Source: Lathyrus oleraceus (lineage: Eukaryota; Streptophyta; Magnoliopsida; Fabales; Fabaceae). Taken from it: a stretch of DNA of 64,000 bases. Position 1 is the first letter of the stretch. Each line of letters starts with the position of its first letter. Below are positions 1 through 10,320 of this stretch, piece by piece. The stretch covers positions 416,404,031 to 416,468,030 of the forward strand of contig NC_066583.1 in the NCBI RefSeq assembly GCF_024323335.1, given 5' to 3'. Below the pieces are notes generated by a model, which was given only the letters and a program-made list of their open reading frames with translations, was not told the origin of the DNA and did no database searches. A program made the position numbers and the translations under genes.

Positions 1-13
1 GTACACTTATTAG
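1..13 (-). pseudogene. Fragment of element B reverse transcriptase, left of the element A insertion
   Basis: Read on the minus strand these bases continue the reverse-transcriptase reading frame that breaks off at 22082. Codons before the break end in Asn-Pro-Asn and the bases here supply Lys-Cys-Thr, the residues found at the same place in the pol genes of A (near 11826) and D. Bases 9-13 are one copy of the target duplication. The rest of B's pol, its integrase and 3' LTR would lie left of the window. Confidence 0.85.
9..13. repeat. Target-site duplication ATTAG of element A, left copy
   Basis: ATTAG directly precedes the TG of A's 5' LTR and is repeated directly after the CA of its 3' LTR at 22082-22086. 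Five-base duplications are usual for Ty3/gypsy integrases. The exact match shows that A's two LTRs belong to one insertion. Confidence 0.95.
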
Positions 14-1530
14 TGTAAGACCCTAATTTTGCCCCTAAGATCCCTCATGGCATCATAACATTGCATTTGCATAGCTTCAAGGATCTTTAAGCATCTTGGT
101 TCCCTTTGCCTTTGGGTGGGACTCTTTGTGAGTGGTTTGAGATCACCAAGCATGCTTGAATTGTATATCATTGCTTTTCTAATTTTTGTTGGCTAACCAA
201 AAGCCCAAAAATATGTCACTAACATCTTATGGTTGTAGCTTGAGCAATCACAAGGCCAAAAGCTTCAAGGAGGTCATTGGTACAAAGACATGGCCAAGAA
301 GAGGAGAAAGAAAGCATGGTAATGGTTCCCAAAGCTCTCATCCATCAAATATGCCTCCCTAGCATCTCAATTCATCATCTTGATCAAAGCAAGTCAAGGG
401 GTTTGAGGTTTGTTCCCCAAGGAAACCCCAGTTCATCTGATCATCCACAAAGCCTTGCTCTTGAAGCCACCTCAGCCCATGGTCAAATACAATCAAGGGA
501 AGTTATTTAACTCTTCATTTCATGCATATTTGAACTTATTTGAGTGTCCTCAATCATCAATTCATCAAAATATGAGTTGTGGACTTGAAAAGTTGATCAG
601 TCAATTCATCTAACTATTTTGAAATGCACTGAGACCTAAATTTTTATATGTTGGTCAAATGGAGATGGTTCCAAAAGAAAACATGTTCTTAAGGACAATA
701 TGAACAACTTTCATGTTCATCAAAATTTTATTTGAAGCTTGGAAAAGCATCTGCCATTCCAATACATTATAGGTCATTTTGACTGAAACCCTAATTTTGG
801 GTCAACTTCCCAAGAACATAACTCATTCATTTTTTATGATTTTTAGGTGGGATCTAATGCATTGTAAATCTTAAGATGTCTAATTCAAATGTTATGTTGA
901 ACAAAATTTAAAAATCTCAAAGGAAATACATGTGATAATGCAAGACATTATAGGTCCTTTTTGGCCAATGGCATTAAAAGTCAAAAAAGTCCAACTTCAA
1001 ATGCCCATAACTTCTTTATCAAAAATACAAATGATGCAAAATTTAAGTCCATTTTGATTGTATTGAAAAGGTATACAACTTTTATGTTGGAGGTTTTTCC
1101 ATTTGAAGCTTGCATCATCAAAACAGAAGGGCTTGAAAGTTGGCCAATTTTAGAAACCTTGCCTTGACATGTTTTGCACATCACACTTTAAACTCAAATT
1201 TCATAATTTTCCACACTTCAAATGAGTTTTTGTCCAACATAACATTTGTTCCTTATACAAATACCTTTCCAACCATTACTCATATGCTTATATTTGGATT
1301 TTTCATGAGTGACTTTCGAAGAGCTGAACATTTATGACCAATTGTGAAATTCACATTGAATCTTGAAGTACAAGCTATTGCAAGGCAAATTACACATCCA
1401 ATTCCCTTTGGTCATTGCTCAGAGTTCATTTGGCATTGCTTTTGGGCCTTGTGCATGATCATGCAAGCCCATGCAAGTGATATCCAAATTCATGCACACG
1501 GATTGCTTCACACTTCCCTTGCCAAATCCT

Positions 1531-1540
1531 CTATAAATAG
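1531..1540 (+). promoter_or_regulatory. TATA box of A 5' LTR
   Basis: CTATAAATAG lies about 1.5 kb into the LTR and is identical in the 3' LTR (18705-18714) and in the LTR of G (62168-62177, minus strand). It is the best candidate for the U3 promoter, with transcription expected to start some 30 bases downstream. Confidence 0.65.
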
Positions 1541-4496
1541 AAGCTTCATTCCCTCCATTTCACATCCAATTTTCGACCTGAAATGCTGCTGAAATCATTC
1601 CCCAACCATTACTAAAGAAGCAATTGCATTTTCTTCAAATTTTTTCAGATCTTGAATTCAACTACATCTGGTTGTATTCATAGATCTAATGCTTCTAGAC
1701 CTTCACCATACACTCCATTGAATTTCTGTTTTGATAAAGCAAGCAAGGTTTCAAGCTCAAATCACCAGAACTCAAACTTGAACTCCAACTGGTATTTGCT
1801 TCGATTCTCTTAATTCATTGACCTATTGGCTGTGGTTTTGTGTTGGCTGAAGTCCTCTCAATGGAGGCATCATGTTTATGCTTTTAATTTTAGAAATTCA
1901 TTGAGTTCATGATGAACACCAGAATTTTCAACTTCTGATTTCTCAAATCATAGAGATCTAGAATGAAAATGGATGGTATATGGATGATTTACATCATCTT
2001 AGCTTTCTATTGATGTATAGATCGCTTGATTTGGTTAAGTTTTGAAGTTCTGGAACTTGGGCGGAATCTGGGAAGCTCACCGGAGAAGACGGTGGCTTCA
2101 TCAAGTCCAGTTCAAATCCTGACCGTTGGATCCATTCTCCAGATTTGATCTTGTCCCTCCATTGTTATGACTTTTCATTTGGCACGGTGTGATGCGTTTG
2201 ACCCGCGTGTATGGTGAACACGCGCTTCCTGGCCGTGTGATGATCCACGTCAATTAATGAATCATCATCAGACGGCTCACGCTTTTTCTATTTTCTTAAT
2301 TTCTGATTTTATTTCTTTTATTTCCATTATTTTTAAAAATCAATATCTTCTTCATTTTTAATCCAAAAATTATGGGACCAATTGCGTTATTTCCCAAATA
2401 AATTCTAGTTTCTATTTCTGATTTTTAATATTTTTTATTTCCTCATTTGGTATTTTTTGTGAATTTTCTCTTTTCTGGTTATTTTAAATTCATTTTAAAT
2501 AGTTTTTGATATTCAAAAAATGCGAAAATATTTTCCTAACCTCTTTGAATGATGATGGATCTATGAAAAATATTCTCATCAATTTTTGAATTGATTTGAG
2601 ATTTATTTGAGATTTTAGTTCAATTAGGTTACTTTTATTCATTTTTAATTGATTAAAAATAGTTTCTGACTTTTAAAAATGCTGAAATTTTTTGTCAAAC
2701 TTTGTTTGACCTTGTTGAACTTAGGATAAATCACTTGGACCTTTCAAGGTTGATTTGAAGTGATTTTGAAGTTTGACCTTTCCATTTATTTTAATTCAAG
2801 TTTATTTTGAATGTTAAAAAAAATGCCAAAAATAGTTTATTCATTTCTTGACATCCAATCTTCATCTCACTTCTGTTTTTTGATTGTTTGACCTTGACTT
2901 TCAATGTTATTGGTCAACATATGAGGATTGGTAAAATTGTATTTCATTTAATGCACTTTTACTTTGCCATTTCCATTCTCCATCATTCATCTCCTTCTTC
3001 TTCTTCTTCTTCTTTTTTTCTTTTTGATCAATGAGTTGAAGGTTGATAAGTTAGCATTGATTAGAGGGATTTAACCTTCCTTGATTCAAACCTAATTCAT
3101 ATTGATCAATTGATCAAGTGAATGGCTTTGCATTAAGGATATGTTGTCTTTTAAATCATGCAAAAGGCTTAAACCAATACAAGATCATTTCTCTTCTTCT
3201 TTTTGGCATGACAAGTTTTTGGGACTTGGTTCACTAATCAAGACTCCTAACTTGTGTTTGTTGCCTACATTATTATTGATCGGCCTCAGATAGTTGTGAC
3301 TTCTACATAAGTCCAATTACGATTGCTTAACATAGCGCTAAATTTGCCTTATGACACACTAACTACTAACACTAACCATTAACTCCTAACTTTTACTTTT
3401 TGCAATTTACTTTTATGCAATTTACTTTTCTTGCACATTTTATTCATTTGCTTTTCTCTTTGCTCATTTGAGCACATGTTTATGTTAATGCCATTTGCCT
3501 TTAGCTCACTTGAGCACATAATTGTGTATATATTATTGTGCTTGTGTTTTTGTTTTGATTGTTGTGGACCAAATGCAAAGAAATGGACTTAGTTTCTAGG
3601 AATTCCCATATGCAAAGAAATGTAGAATTAGACTTAGATTCTAGGACCTTTCCTTATGCAAAAATGGGAGTAAAAGGATCTAAATGTTGAAGATGGATTA
3701 GAAAGGACCAAATCTCTAAACTCACTTTTGTCCATTCCTGTTTTACCCCATGGAACTTTTGATGTGTGTGCATTTGTGCTAGGATTTCCCATTTGAGCTT
3801 AATTGGAGGATCATTACCATGTTCATCCAAGTGGAAGATACAAGATACATTGAGGATCTCTTATGAGACTTGTTTGATTGCTTATACATTGTGTTTGCTT
3901 ATTCCAAAGGATGGGAGCTACTTGGATCATCAATATGATCTCAAGAGAGGAAATCCTGGTGTGGTTTTATTTCTTATCCCTCATCTTTTTTTTTCCTTAG
4001 GATTTATCCCTTCTTCTTCATCTCTCCACTCTAACCCAAGCCAAAACCCTTTTTGTGCAAACATTTAACTATTGTTTCAAACATTAGAAACCTAAGCCTT
4101 ATGCTTTTGATTTTCAAACTTTCTTTTCATAATACTTATTTTGAATTGAATCTTTAAGTAAACTTTGACCACTTTTGTATATACTTCCAATTGGTAAAAT
4201 ATAACCCATTCAAATTTCTTTTTGTGGTTCCAAAGGCCACTTCTTAATCAAAATCTTTCATAACCTTTAGCTATTAGGTTTGAGTTATCTTTGTGGTATA
4301 TGTAATACTCACCTATATCCTTAGTGATGGACAATGAGTCTTCCATGCTTATTATAGGGTTAACCCCTCACTAGAATGTTGAAGCTATCCTCACATGGTG
4401 GATTTGTGGTTTGGTTGAGTGTTCTCCCTTTGATAACAAAAGACCTTAAGGCTTTTGGACCAATCAATTCACCAACTCATTTTGAAATTTTTACTC

Positions 4497-4836
4497 CGAA
4501 CTACGAGGTTTTGATCCTAATCTTTTTTATAAGATGGTACGTAGGCAATGGGTTTATCCATCCAAACACCAAAATGTAAATAAACTTGTATATTCTTTTC
4601 TCATCTCTTCAATCATGTTTGCACAAACAAAATTTTCACAAGACAATAACCTTCACAAGTGTGAAAAGGGCTCCCTAGGAGTACCTATGATGTTTTGGGT
4701 GCCTAACACCTTCCCATTGCATAACCAACCCCCTTACCCAGATCTCTGTTTCTTTTATTAGTTTTTGTTAAAACTATTAGGTTTTTGTTCGCTTTCTAAC
4801 CATTCCTTTGGATAAATAGAAGTGCGGTGGCGACTC
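4497..4836 (+). promoter_or_regulatory. Conserved 3' LTR block (likely R/U5 region)
   Basis: The block contains, in order, AACTACGAGG-TTTTGATCC, TACGTAGGCA (4538-4547), a GGGTGCcTAACACCTTCCC segment near 4696 and TGGCGACTC (4828-4836). The same series occurs in the D LTR and, more diverged, in the F LTR, although those LTRs differ almost everywhere else. A role in polyadenylation, RNA folding or packaging is inferred only. Confidence 0.55.
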
Positions 4837-4904
4837 GACTTGTATGATTTACCTTGGATTTAGTCAATATCTCTAATGGTAACGAATACCCCGCTACAGA
4901 AAAG

Positions 4905-4922
4905 TGGCGAATCTGCTGGGGA
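4905..4922 (+). promoter_or_regulatory. Primer-binding site of element A
   Basis: TGGCGAATCTGCTGGGGA starts six bases after the LTR end. It is complementary to the 3' end of a tRNA-Arg type (tRNA ending near CCCCAGCAGAGTCGCCA), the primer known for Ogre. One base (A at 4911) differs from the F version, which reads TGGCGACTCTG. Confidence 0.85.
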
Positions 4923-5820
4923 AGTATATTTTGCCTAGTGGGTTTTGCCAACTTTTCATGCTTGTTGTATTTGTATTGTTTTGTGACATATTTTTGTGCA
5001 ATTTGGGATTACTGTATTGTATGTAATGATTGATTTGCTTGATATTAATTCCTTGTATGCTTGGTGATCTTTGTGAGATGAGTTCTATACCCGAACTCGA
5101 GTGCACTTAGGATAGGAGAATGGCATAGTATTATTGACTTGTGTGGAGTTATTCCTTAGCAAGTTGACTTGCAAGTCCATTCACTTGGTGGAGGTCATGT
5201 TGGGATCAATAATGTCACACAAGTAAGTTGTGGTTAGACATTACTCTTTCCAATATAGACCTTAGAAGCCAAGGGCCTTAGTTTACCAAGCCCATCTTGG
5301 CCTATTTTTTTAGGATGTAGTGCGAAAGTCGTTCAAGTGTATGATTTGATACGATTGTTACGCGATACTACACTCATAAGAGTGTCTCTTGAGAATATTT
5401 TTGGAATACGAGTAGTCGTTTCTCCGATAATATCCGAAAGATGGGATGATGACTATGGGAACCTCTTGTAGAACATGTTTGGCAGGTTAAAACCCTAGTA
5501 CACTCCCTTTGGGTGGTTCTTAACCAAGACTCCATGCTCGTGACTTACAACAAACCCTTGATTCATGGTTGATCCGTTCATATATCCTTAATATCAATGG
5601 AACTTGGGTGTTGATAAGGTGTAAACCATAATCCACCAAAATGGATGATTGATATTAAGGATAACATGATCCATCCCATGACCTTTGTTTGGTGTGCTTT
5701 GCTTGATCCTCGAGTGTGATTGTTGCATCCATGCATTCATGCACCCATTTGCATCCATATCATCAATAATAAAGAAAATTTTCAAGGAACTTAAGGGGTT
5801 TATTTGCAAAAATTTCAGAC
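4923..5820 (+). other. Untranslated leader of element A
   Basis: No gene is visible here. The segment is clearly homologous to D's leader (33734-34578) and, in patches, F's leader, for example the block around TTACGCGATACTACACTC near 5357. Its last part contains the structured element at 5583-5663. Leaders at this place in retroelements usually hold packaging or dimerisation signals. Confidence 0.7.
5583..5663 (+). ncRNA. Leader stem with conserved loop (candidate packaging structure)
   Basis: TATCCTTAATATCAAT (5583-5598) is perfectly complementary to ATTGATATTAAGGATA (5648-5663), enclosing 49 bases. Bases 5590-5653 are identical to D 34360-34423, while the outer arms differ in D yet still pair (13 of 14 positions). 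This pattern suggests a selected RNA structure about 160 bases before the ORF1 start. Function is not shown. Confidence 0.55.
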
Positions 5821-7038
5821 ATGGAAAGACAAAGAAGGAATACAAAGAAGTACAGCTTCAGACAACCAGATCTGAAAGAGTTAAGGAATCTGACATCCTA
5901 TGTACTAGATCCCTTGGGTTTCAAAGCTCGCTTTGGGAAGCTTCTTCCTCTTCTGACTACCAAAGGTGGAATTCAAGGTCTCCCTTCTAAGTTCCTCATC
6001 GCTCAAGCTACTATCTATGGGAAGGCCATGAGTGAGGACGCCTTTGAAGCCATATTTGTACTTCTCATCTATGGATTGGTATTGTTCCCCAACATCGACA
6101 AGTTTGTGGATGTGAACGCTATTAGGATCTTTTCTACTCTTAATCCCGTTCCTACTCTATTGGGTGATGCCTATTTCTCTTTGCATATGAGGAATGCAAA
6201 GGGTGGTGGTGCCGTTGTGTGCTGTTTGCCTCTGTTGTATAAGTGGTTTATTTCTTACTTACCTCAGACGGTCGCTTTCAAGGAGAACAAGGGATGTCTA
6301 CGGTGGTCCACGAGACTCATGTCTCTCACTAATGATGATATCTCTTGGTACAACCGTGTGTATGATGGTGTGCAGATTATCGACTCTTATGGTGAATTCT
6401 CCAATGTGCCTCTTCTTGGTACATGTGGTGGGATTAACTACAACCCTGTTTTGGCACGTCGTCAGCTTGGGTTCCCCCTAAAGGATAAACCTAATAACAT
6501 TTTGTTAGAGGGTGTGTTCTTTCAGGAGGGTAAAGATCCCCAAGGCTTGAAAGCTAGGATGGTTCGCGCTTGGCGCAAGATTCATAAAAAAGGAAGGAAG
6601 GAGTTGGGTCCTAAGAATTGCATCGCTTTGGAGCCTTATACTGGTTGGGTAAGCAGGAGAGCTTCTGAGTATCTCATGCCTTACGAGTATCCGAGACCTA
6701 CACCTATGATTGTGGCTGGGCCTTCAACCCTCCCTAATCAAGGAGTAGAGGAGTTGAGAGACGAAGACCTATCACGTGCTTGGATCCGTGAAAAGGAAGA
6801 GCTGCTTCAGCAGATTAAGGAGAAGGACGCCTTGATTGAATTCCTTGAGCATCAGGTTATTGATGATCCTAATGATGCATGGACTTCTCTACTTCCTCAG
6901 TCTTCCCGGTTTTGGAAGAGGAAGTACGATCGACATGCCAAAGAGAAGGCGGATATGGAGGCAGCCTACGAGAGGGAGGTGAAAAGGCTTCATGCAACTT
7001 ATCTTCCTGTGTCCCGAGCATTAGATGATTGTTTCTAG
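5821..7038 (+). CDS. Ogre ORF1 protein, internally deleted (405 aa)
   Basis: ORF1 is the extra gene upstream of gag that marks Ogre elements; its function is unknown. From memory, and unchecked, similar legume proteins are catalogued as DUF7745. The ATG at 5821 begins M-E-R-Q-R-R-N-T-K-K-Y, matching D's ORF1 start at 34579. Conserved stretches include DAFEAIFVLLIYGLxLFPNI, NPVPTLLGD, GGGAxVCCxPLLYKWFI and NYNPxLARRQLGFPL. Compared with D, about 78 residues are missing after GKLLPLL (near residue 46), including the PTLEEY motif, with the frame kept. The C-terminal part (about residues 320-395) is charged and probably coiled-coil. The stop differs from D, whose C-terminus is frameshifted. Confidence 0.8.
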   Translation: MERQRRNTKKYSFRQPDLKELRNLTSYVLDPLGFKARFGKLLPLLTTKGGIQGLPSKFLIAQATIYGKAMSEDAFEAIFVLLIYGLVLFPNIDKFVDVNAIRIFSTLNPVPTLLGDAYFSLHMRNAKGGGAVVCCLPLLYKWFISYLPQTVAFKENKGCLRWSTRLMSLTNDDISWYNRVYDGVQIIDSYGEFSNVPLLGTCGGINYNPVLARRQLGFPLKDKPNNILLEGVFFQEGKDPQGLKARMVRAWRKIHKKGRKELGPKNCIALEPYTGWVSRRASEYLMPYEYPRPTPMIVAGPSTLPNQGVEELRDEDLSRAWIREKEELLQQIKEKDALIEFLEHQVIDDPNDAWTSLLPQSSRFWKRKYDRHAKEKADMEAAYEREVKRLHATYLPVSRALDDCF

Positions 7039-7352
7039 GGATCCATAGGATGATTACTTTCCTTCTCTCTTGTATATGATTGACAAAGTTGTACTTCTTT
7101 TTTCCCTGATATCATTTGATGAGACATTTCTATATGCGATAAATGTTAAATGATTCCAAAGTTTGCAAGTAAAACCCTAAAGTTCCTTTGAAATGTAAAA
7201 ACAAATCATGTCCACAAGCATTGCATGCATCATGTGCATAAGCAGGTTTTGGTTCCCGGTTTCTTGGCTTGTGGTCTAACTCTGTGCTCTTCATTTATTT
7301 TAAAGACAAGCTGACTCACTGGTACTACACTAGAGCCAACACTTCAAGACTG
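7039..7352 (+). other. Spacer between ORF1 and gag
   Basis: The segment is noncoding. GCATAAGCAG|GT ends at 7245 and resembles a 3' splice site; the same motif stands before gag in D (ending 36296) and as TGCATAACAG in F (ending 43012). A further stretch upstream of the first gag ATG is in frame and resembles the D sequence (W-Y-x-T-R-A-N), so coding might begin earlier in spliced RNA. Confidence 0.5.
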
Positions 7353-8682
7353 ATGGATCAATTAGAGCAAGAGAACCGTGAACTCAAGGAGGAAGTGGCC
7401 AGACTGAGTGCTTTGATGGAATCATTCTTGGCTGCCTAGAGCCAGTCTTCTCCAATGCCTTCAACTCCTCCCCAGAGGACAGTTATCTCCGAGGTTGTTT
7501 CCTCAACTGTGCCTGCAGCTAGTGCACACTTTGCTCCTACAGCCATGCCAACCAGGTTTCCATGGGGGATGCCTCCTAATTTCATGCCTGAGGGTCCTGG
7601 TCCAACTTTTGCTTCTATGCCGGCCTCTAGCCCGGTCCTTGATGTTCCTCCTCCTGTCGTGCATACCATGCCTAGGGTAGACGACACCATCTATCATTCT
7701 GAGCCGTCTGAGGGCCCAGATGTCTATGAGAAGATGGACGCTATGAACAATCAATTTCTTGAACTTCGCAAGGAATTGAAGACTCTCAGAGGAAAGGATC
7801 TCTTCGGCAAGTCTGCTGCCGAACTGTGTTTGGTTCCCAACATGAAGATTCCAGTGAAATTCAAGGTCCTTGACTTTGAAAAATACAAGGGAAACACTTG
7901 TCCTCTCAGCCACCTGGTCATGTATGCCAGGAAGATGTCCACTCAGACTGATAATGACCAGTTGCTCATCCACTACTTTCAAGACAGTCTGTCTGGTGCT
8001 GCCCTGAGATGGTATATGGGTTTAGACAGTACAAACATCCGATCTTTCAATGATCTTGGCGAGGCCTTCGTCAAGCAATACAAGTATAATGTGGATATGG
8101 CTCCCGATAGGGATCAATTGAGGGCCATGTCCCAGAAGGACAAAGAAACGTTTAAAGAGTACGCCCAGAGGTGGCGAGAGTTGGCAACGCAGATCGTGCC
8201 TCCGCTAGAAGAGAAGGAAATGACCAAGATCTTTTCTGAAGACCTTGAGTTCATTCTATTATGAGCGGGTGATTGCTAGCACTCCTTTTGACTTCACCGA
8301 GATGGTGAATATGGGGATGCGTTTAGAAGAGGGGGTTAGAGAAGGACGTCTAACCAGAGAAGAAGGCTCTTCTGCCAAACGTTATGGGGCGTTTGCAAAG
8401 AAGAAAGATGGAGAGGCACATGCCGTGACCTCCCATGTGAAATCAAGAAGACCCTCGGTAGGGAGGAAGACTGTGCGTCCCGCCAGTAACCAGCACCAGG
8501 TGGCTCATATAGCACCTGTTTTTAGAGACAACCAACAGTACCAACAACATAGCAATAATTAGCAACCACCTCAGCAATATCAACAACAGCACCGTCCGCA
8601 ACAGTAGGCCTACGAGCCCCGAAACAGTAATCCAACTAGCACGAGTTACGAGAGAAAAAAGGTCACTTTTGATCCTATTCCG
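7353..8682 (+). pseudogene. gag: gag, broken (capsid part)
   Basis: Structural capsid protein of the element. From the ATG at 7353 the frame shows a coiled-coil start (E-N-R-E-L-K-E-E-V), a proline-rich linker and a capsid core with KFKVxDFEKYKGNTCPLSHL, YFQDSLSGAALRWYM and MAPDRDQL. Breaks: TAG at 7437-7439 where D has Gln; a one-base insertion near 8248 that moves the frame before the Y-E-R-V segment; then TAG at 8560-8562 and 8605-8607 in the Gln-rich tail. The rest reads into the protease frame starting at 8683. A complete Gag cannot be made from this copy. Confidence 0.85.
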
Positions 8683-10320
8683 ATGACGTATGCAGTGTTA
8701 TATCCCTCCTTGATAGAGAGGAAGCTGATTACTCCGAGAGACCCACCGGCTATACCTGCTAACCCTCAGTGGTGGTATAAGCCTGAATTACATTGTGTGT
8801 ATCACTCTGGTGCTCCCGGCCACGACATGGAGAATTGCTATCCTTTGAAGACCAAGGTTCAAGACATTGTGAGGTGTGGCATTCTGTGTTTTGAGGACGT
8901 ATGTCCTAATGTGAAGAAGAACCCATTGCCCGAACATGGGAAATCTGTTAACATGGTCCAGGGCTGCCCTGGCAAGTACAAGGTCAAATATGTTAGTCAT
9001 ATCCGACAGTCTCTGGTCGAGTTGCACCGTTTGCTATGCGAGTACAGTCATTATGATCACGACCATGATAGATGTCGAATCTGCCCTGTTAACCGATTGG
9101 GTTGTCGCCAGGTGCACAAAGATCTTCAGGAAATGATGGATGAAGGAGTCATTGAGATCCTTCAGAATAGGAATGTTGACGAAGATGAGCCAGAGGTCAA
9201 CGTAATTTCCCCGGTGTTCCGGATGCCCGAACCTGTTATCATTAAATTCGATGGTAGCAAGCAAAAGGTTTCTCCTTCCTTGATCATTAAGCCTGTCGGA
9301 CCTGTGCCATATTCTTCCGAAAAGGAAATTCTCTTTCGTTACAACGCTGTTGCTGTAGAAGATGGGAAAGAGGTGCCTTTGCCTTCTTCATCTGTGGTGA
9401 ATATCGCCGATGTAAGTGGTTTGACCCGTAACGGTCGTGTGTTTTCAGCACCAAAGCCTCAAGCTAGTACTGATTTTGTTGAACGCCCGGTTGGGAATGC
9501 GGTGAATTCTCCAGATCCGGCACTTGCTGTTAATCCCTCCTCTGTACTAAAAGCTCCTACCTCTGTTGGCCCTAGTGGCAATGTGAAAGAAGAATGTGAT
9601 GAGATGCTAAGGCTCATTAAGAAGAGTGAGTACAATGTTGTAGACCAGCTTCTACAAACGCCATCCAAGATATCCGTGTTATCGTTGCTTCTGAATTCAG
9701 AACCACATAGAGAGGCGCTGCAGAAGGTTTTGGATGTGGCATATGTAGATCATGATGTCACAATAGAACAGTTCAATAGCATTGTTGCAAACATTACCGC
9801 TTGTAACAATTTGAGTTTCTGTGACTCTGATCTTCCTGAGGAGGGAAGAGACCACAACTTAGCCTTACACATCTCCATGAACTGCAAAGACGACGCCATG
9901 TCCAATGTGCTGGTGGACACTGGGTCATCCCTGAACGTATTACCAAAATCCACTCTCTCAAGATTGTCATATCAAGGGCCTCCCATGAGGCAAATTGGAG
10001 TTGTTGTGAAAGCTTTCGATGGGTCTCGAAAGACTTTGATTGGGGAAGTTGATCTCCCAATCAAGATTGGACCCAGTGATTTCCAAATTACCTTCCAGGT
10101 TATGGATATTCACCCATCGTACAACTGTCTCTTAGGCAGACCATGGATTCACGAGGCGGGCGCCGTGACATCCACCCTACACCAGAAGCTGAAATTTGTG
10201 AAGAACAAGAAACTGGTAGTGGTAGGGGGAGAAAAGGCTCTCCTGGTTAGCCACTTGTCTTCCTTCTTGTATATAGATGCTGAGGATGAAGTTGGAACTC
10301 CTTTCCAAGCTTTACTATAG
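8683..10320 (+). CDS. pro: gag C-terminus and aspartic protease (545 aa open stretch)
   Basis: The open frame begins inside gag, so its Met is not a real start. Residues Cys38-His41-His47-Cys52 form a zinc-knuckle-like site (CVYHSGAPGHDMENC), followed by a His/Cys-rich stretch (HDHDRCRICPVNRLGC). The retroviral-type aspartic protease has D-T-G at residues 412-414 (VLVDTGSSLNVLP) and the later motif SYNCLLGRPWIHEAGA. The protease cleaves Gag-Pol in the particle. The frame ends at TAG 10318 through a one-base shift; the conserved tail continues in another frame. Confidence 0.85.
   Translation: MTYAVLYPSLIERKLITPRDPPAIPANPQWWYKPELHCVYHSGAPGHDMENCYPLKTKVQDIVRCGILCFEDVCPNVKKNPLPEHGKSVNMVQGCPGKYKVKYVSHIRQSLVELHRLLCEYSHYDHDHDRCRICPVNRLGCRQVHKDLQEMMDEGVIEILQNRNVDEDEPEVNVISPVFRMPEPVIIKFDGSKQKVSPSLIIKPVGPVPYSSEKEILFRYNAVAVEDGKEVPLPSSSVVNIADVSGLTRNGRVFSAPKPQASTDFVERPVGNAVNSPDPALAVNPSSVLKAPTSVGPSGNVKEECDEMLRLIKKSEYNVVDQLLQTPSKISVLSLLLNSEPHREALQKVLDVAYVDHDVTIEQFNSIVANITACNNLSFCDSDLPEEGRDHNLALHISMNCKDDAMSNVLVDTGSSLNVLPKSTLSRLSYQGPPMRQIGVVVKAFDGSRKTLIGEVDLPIKIGPSDFQITFQVMDIHPSYNCLLGRPWIHEAGAVTSTLHQKLKFVKNKKLVVVGGEKALLVSHLSSFLYIDAEDEVGTPFQALL

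Larger units (their letters stand above)
14..4898 (+). repeat. 5' LTR of element A (4885 bp)
   Basis: It starts TGTAAGACCC and ends CCCCGCTACA, bounded by ATTAG outside and the PBS inside, and matches 17188-22081 end to end. It holds a TATA box near 1531, a CTT microsatellite near 2993-3014, a long AT-rich stretch (2280-2900) and a conserved 3' block (4497-4836). Short open frames inside are not coding: they are tiny and have no family similarity I recognise. Confidence 0.95.

Noticed and set aside
14..4898. Small open frames inside the Ogre LTRs (60-100 residues), repeated in the other LTR copies
   Set aside because: Repetition only reflects LTR identity; frames are short, differ between subfamilies and show no domain.
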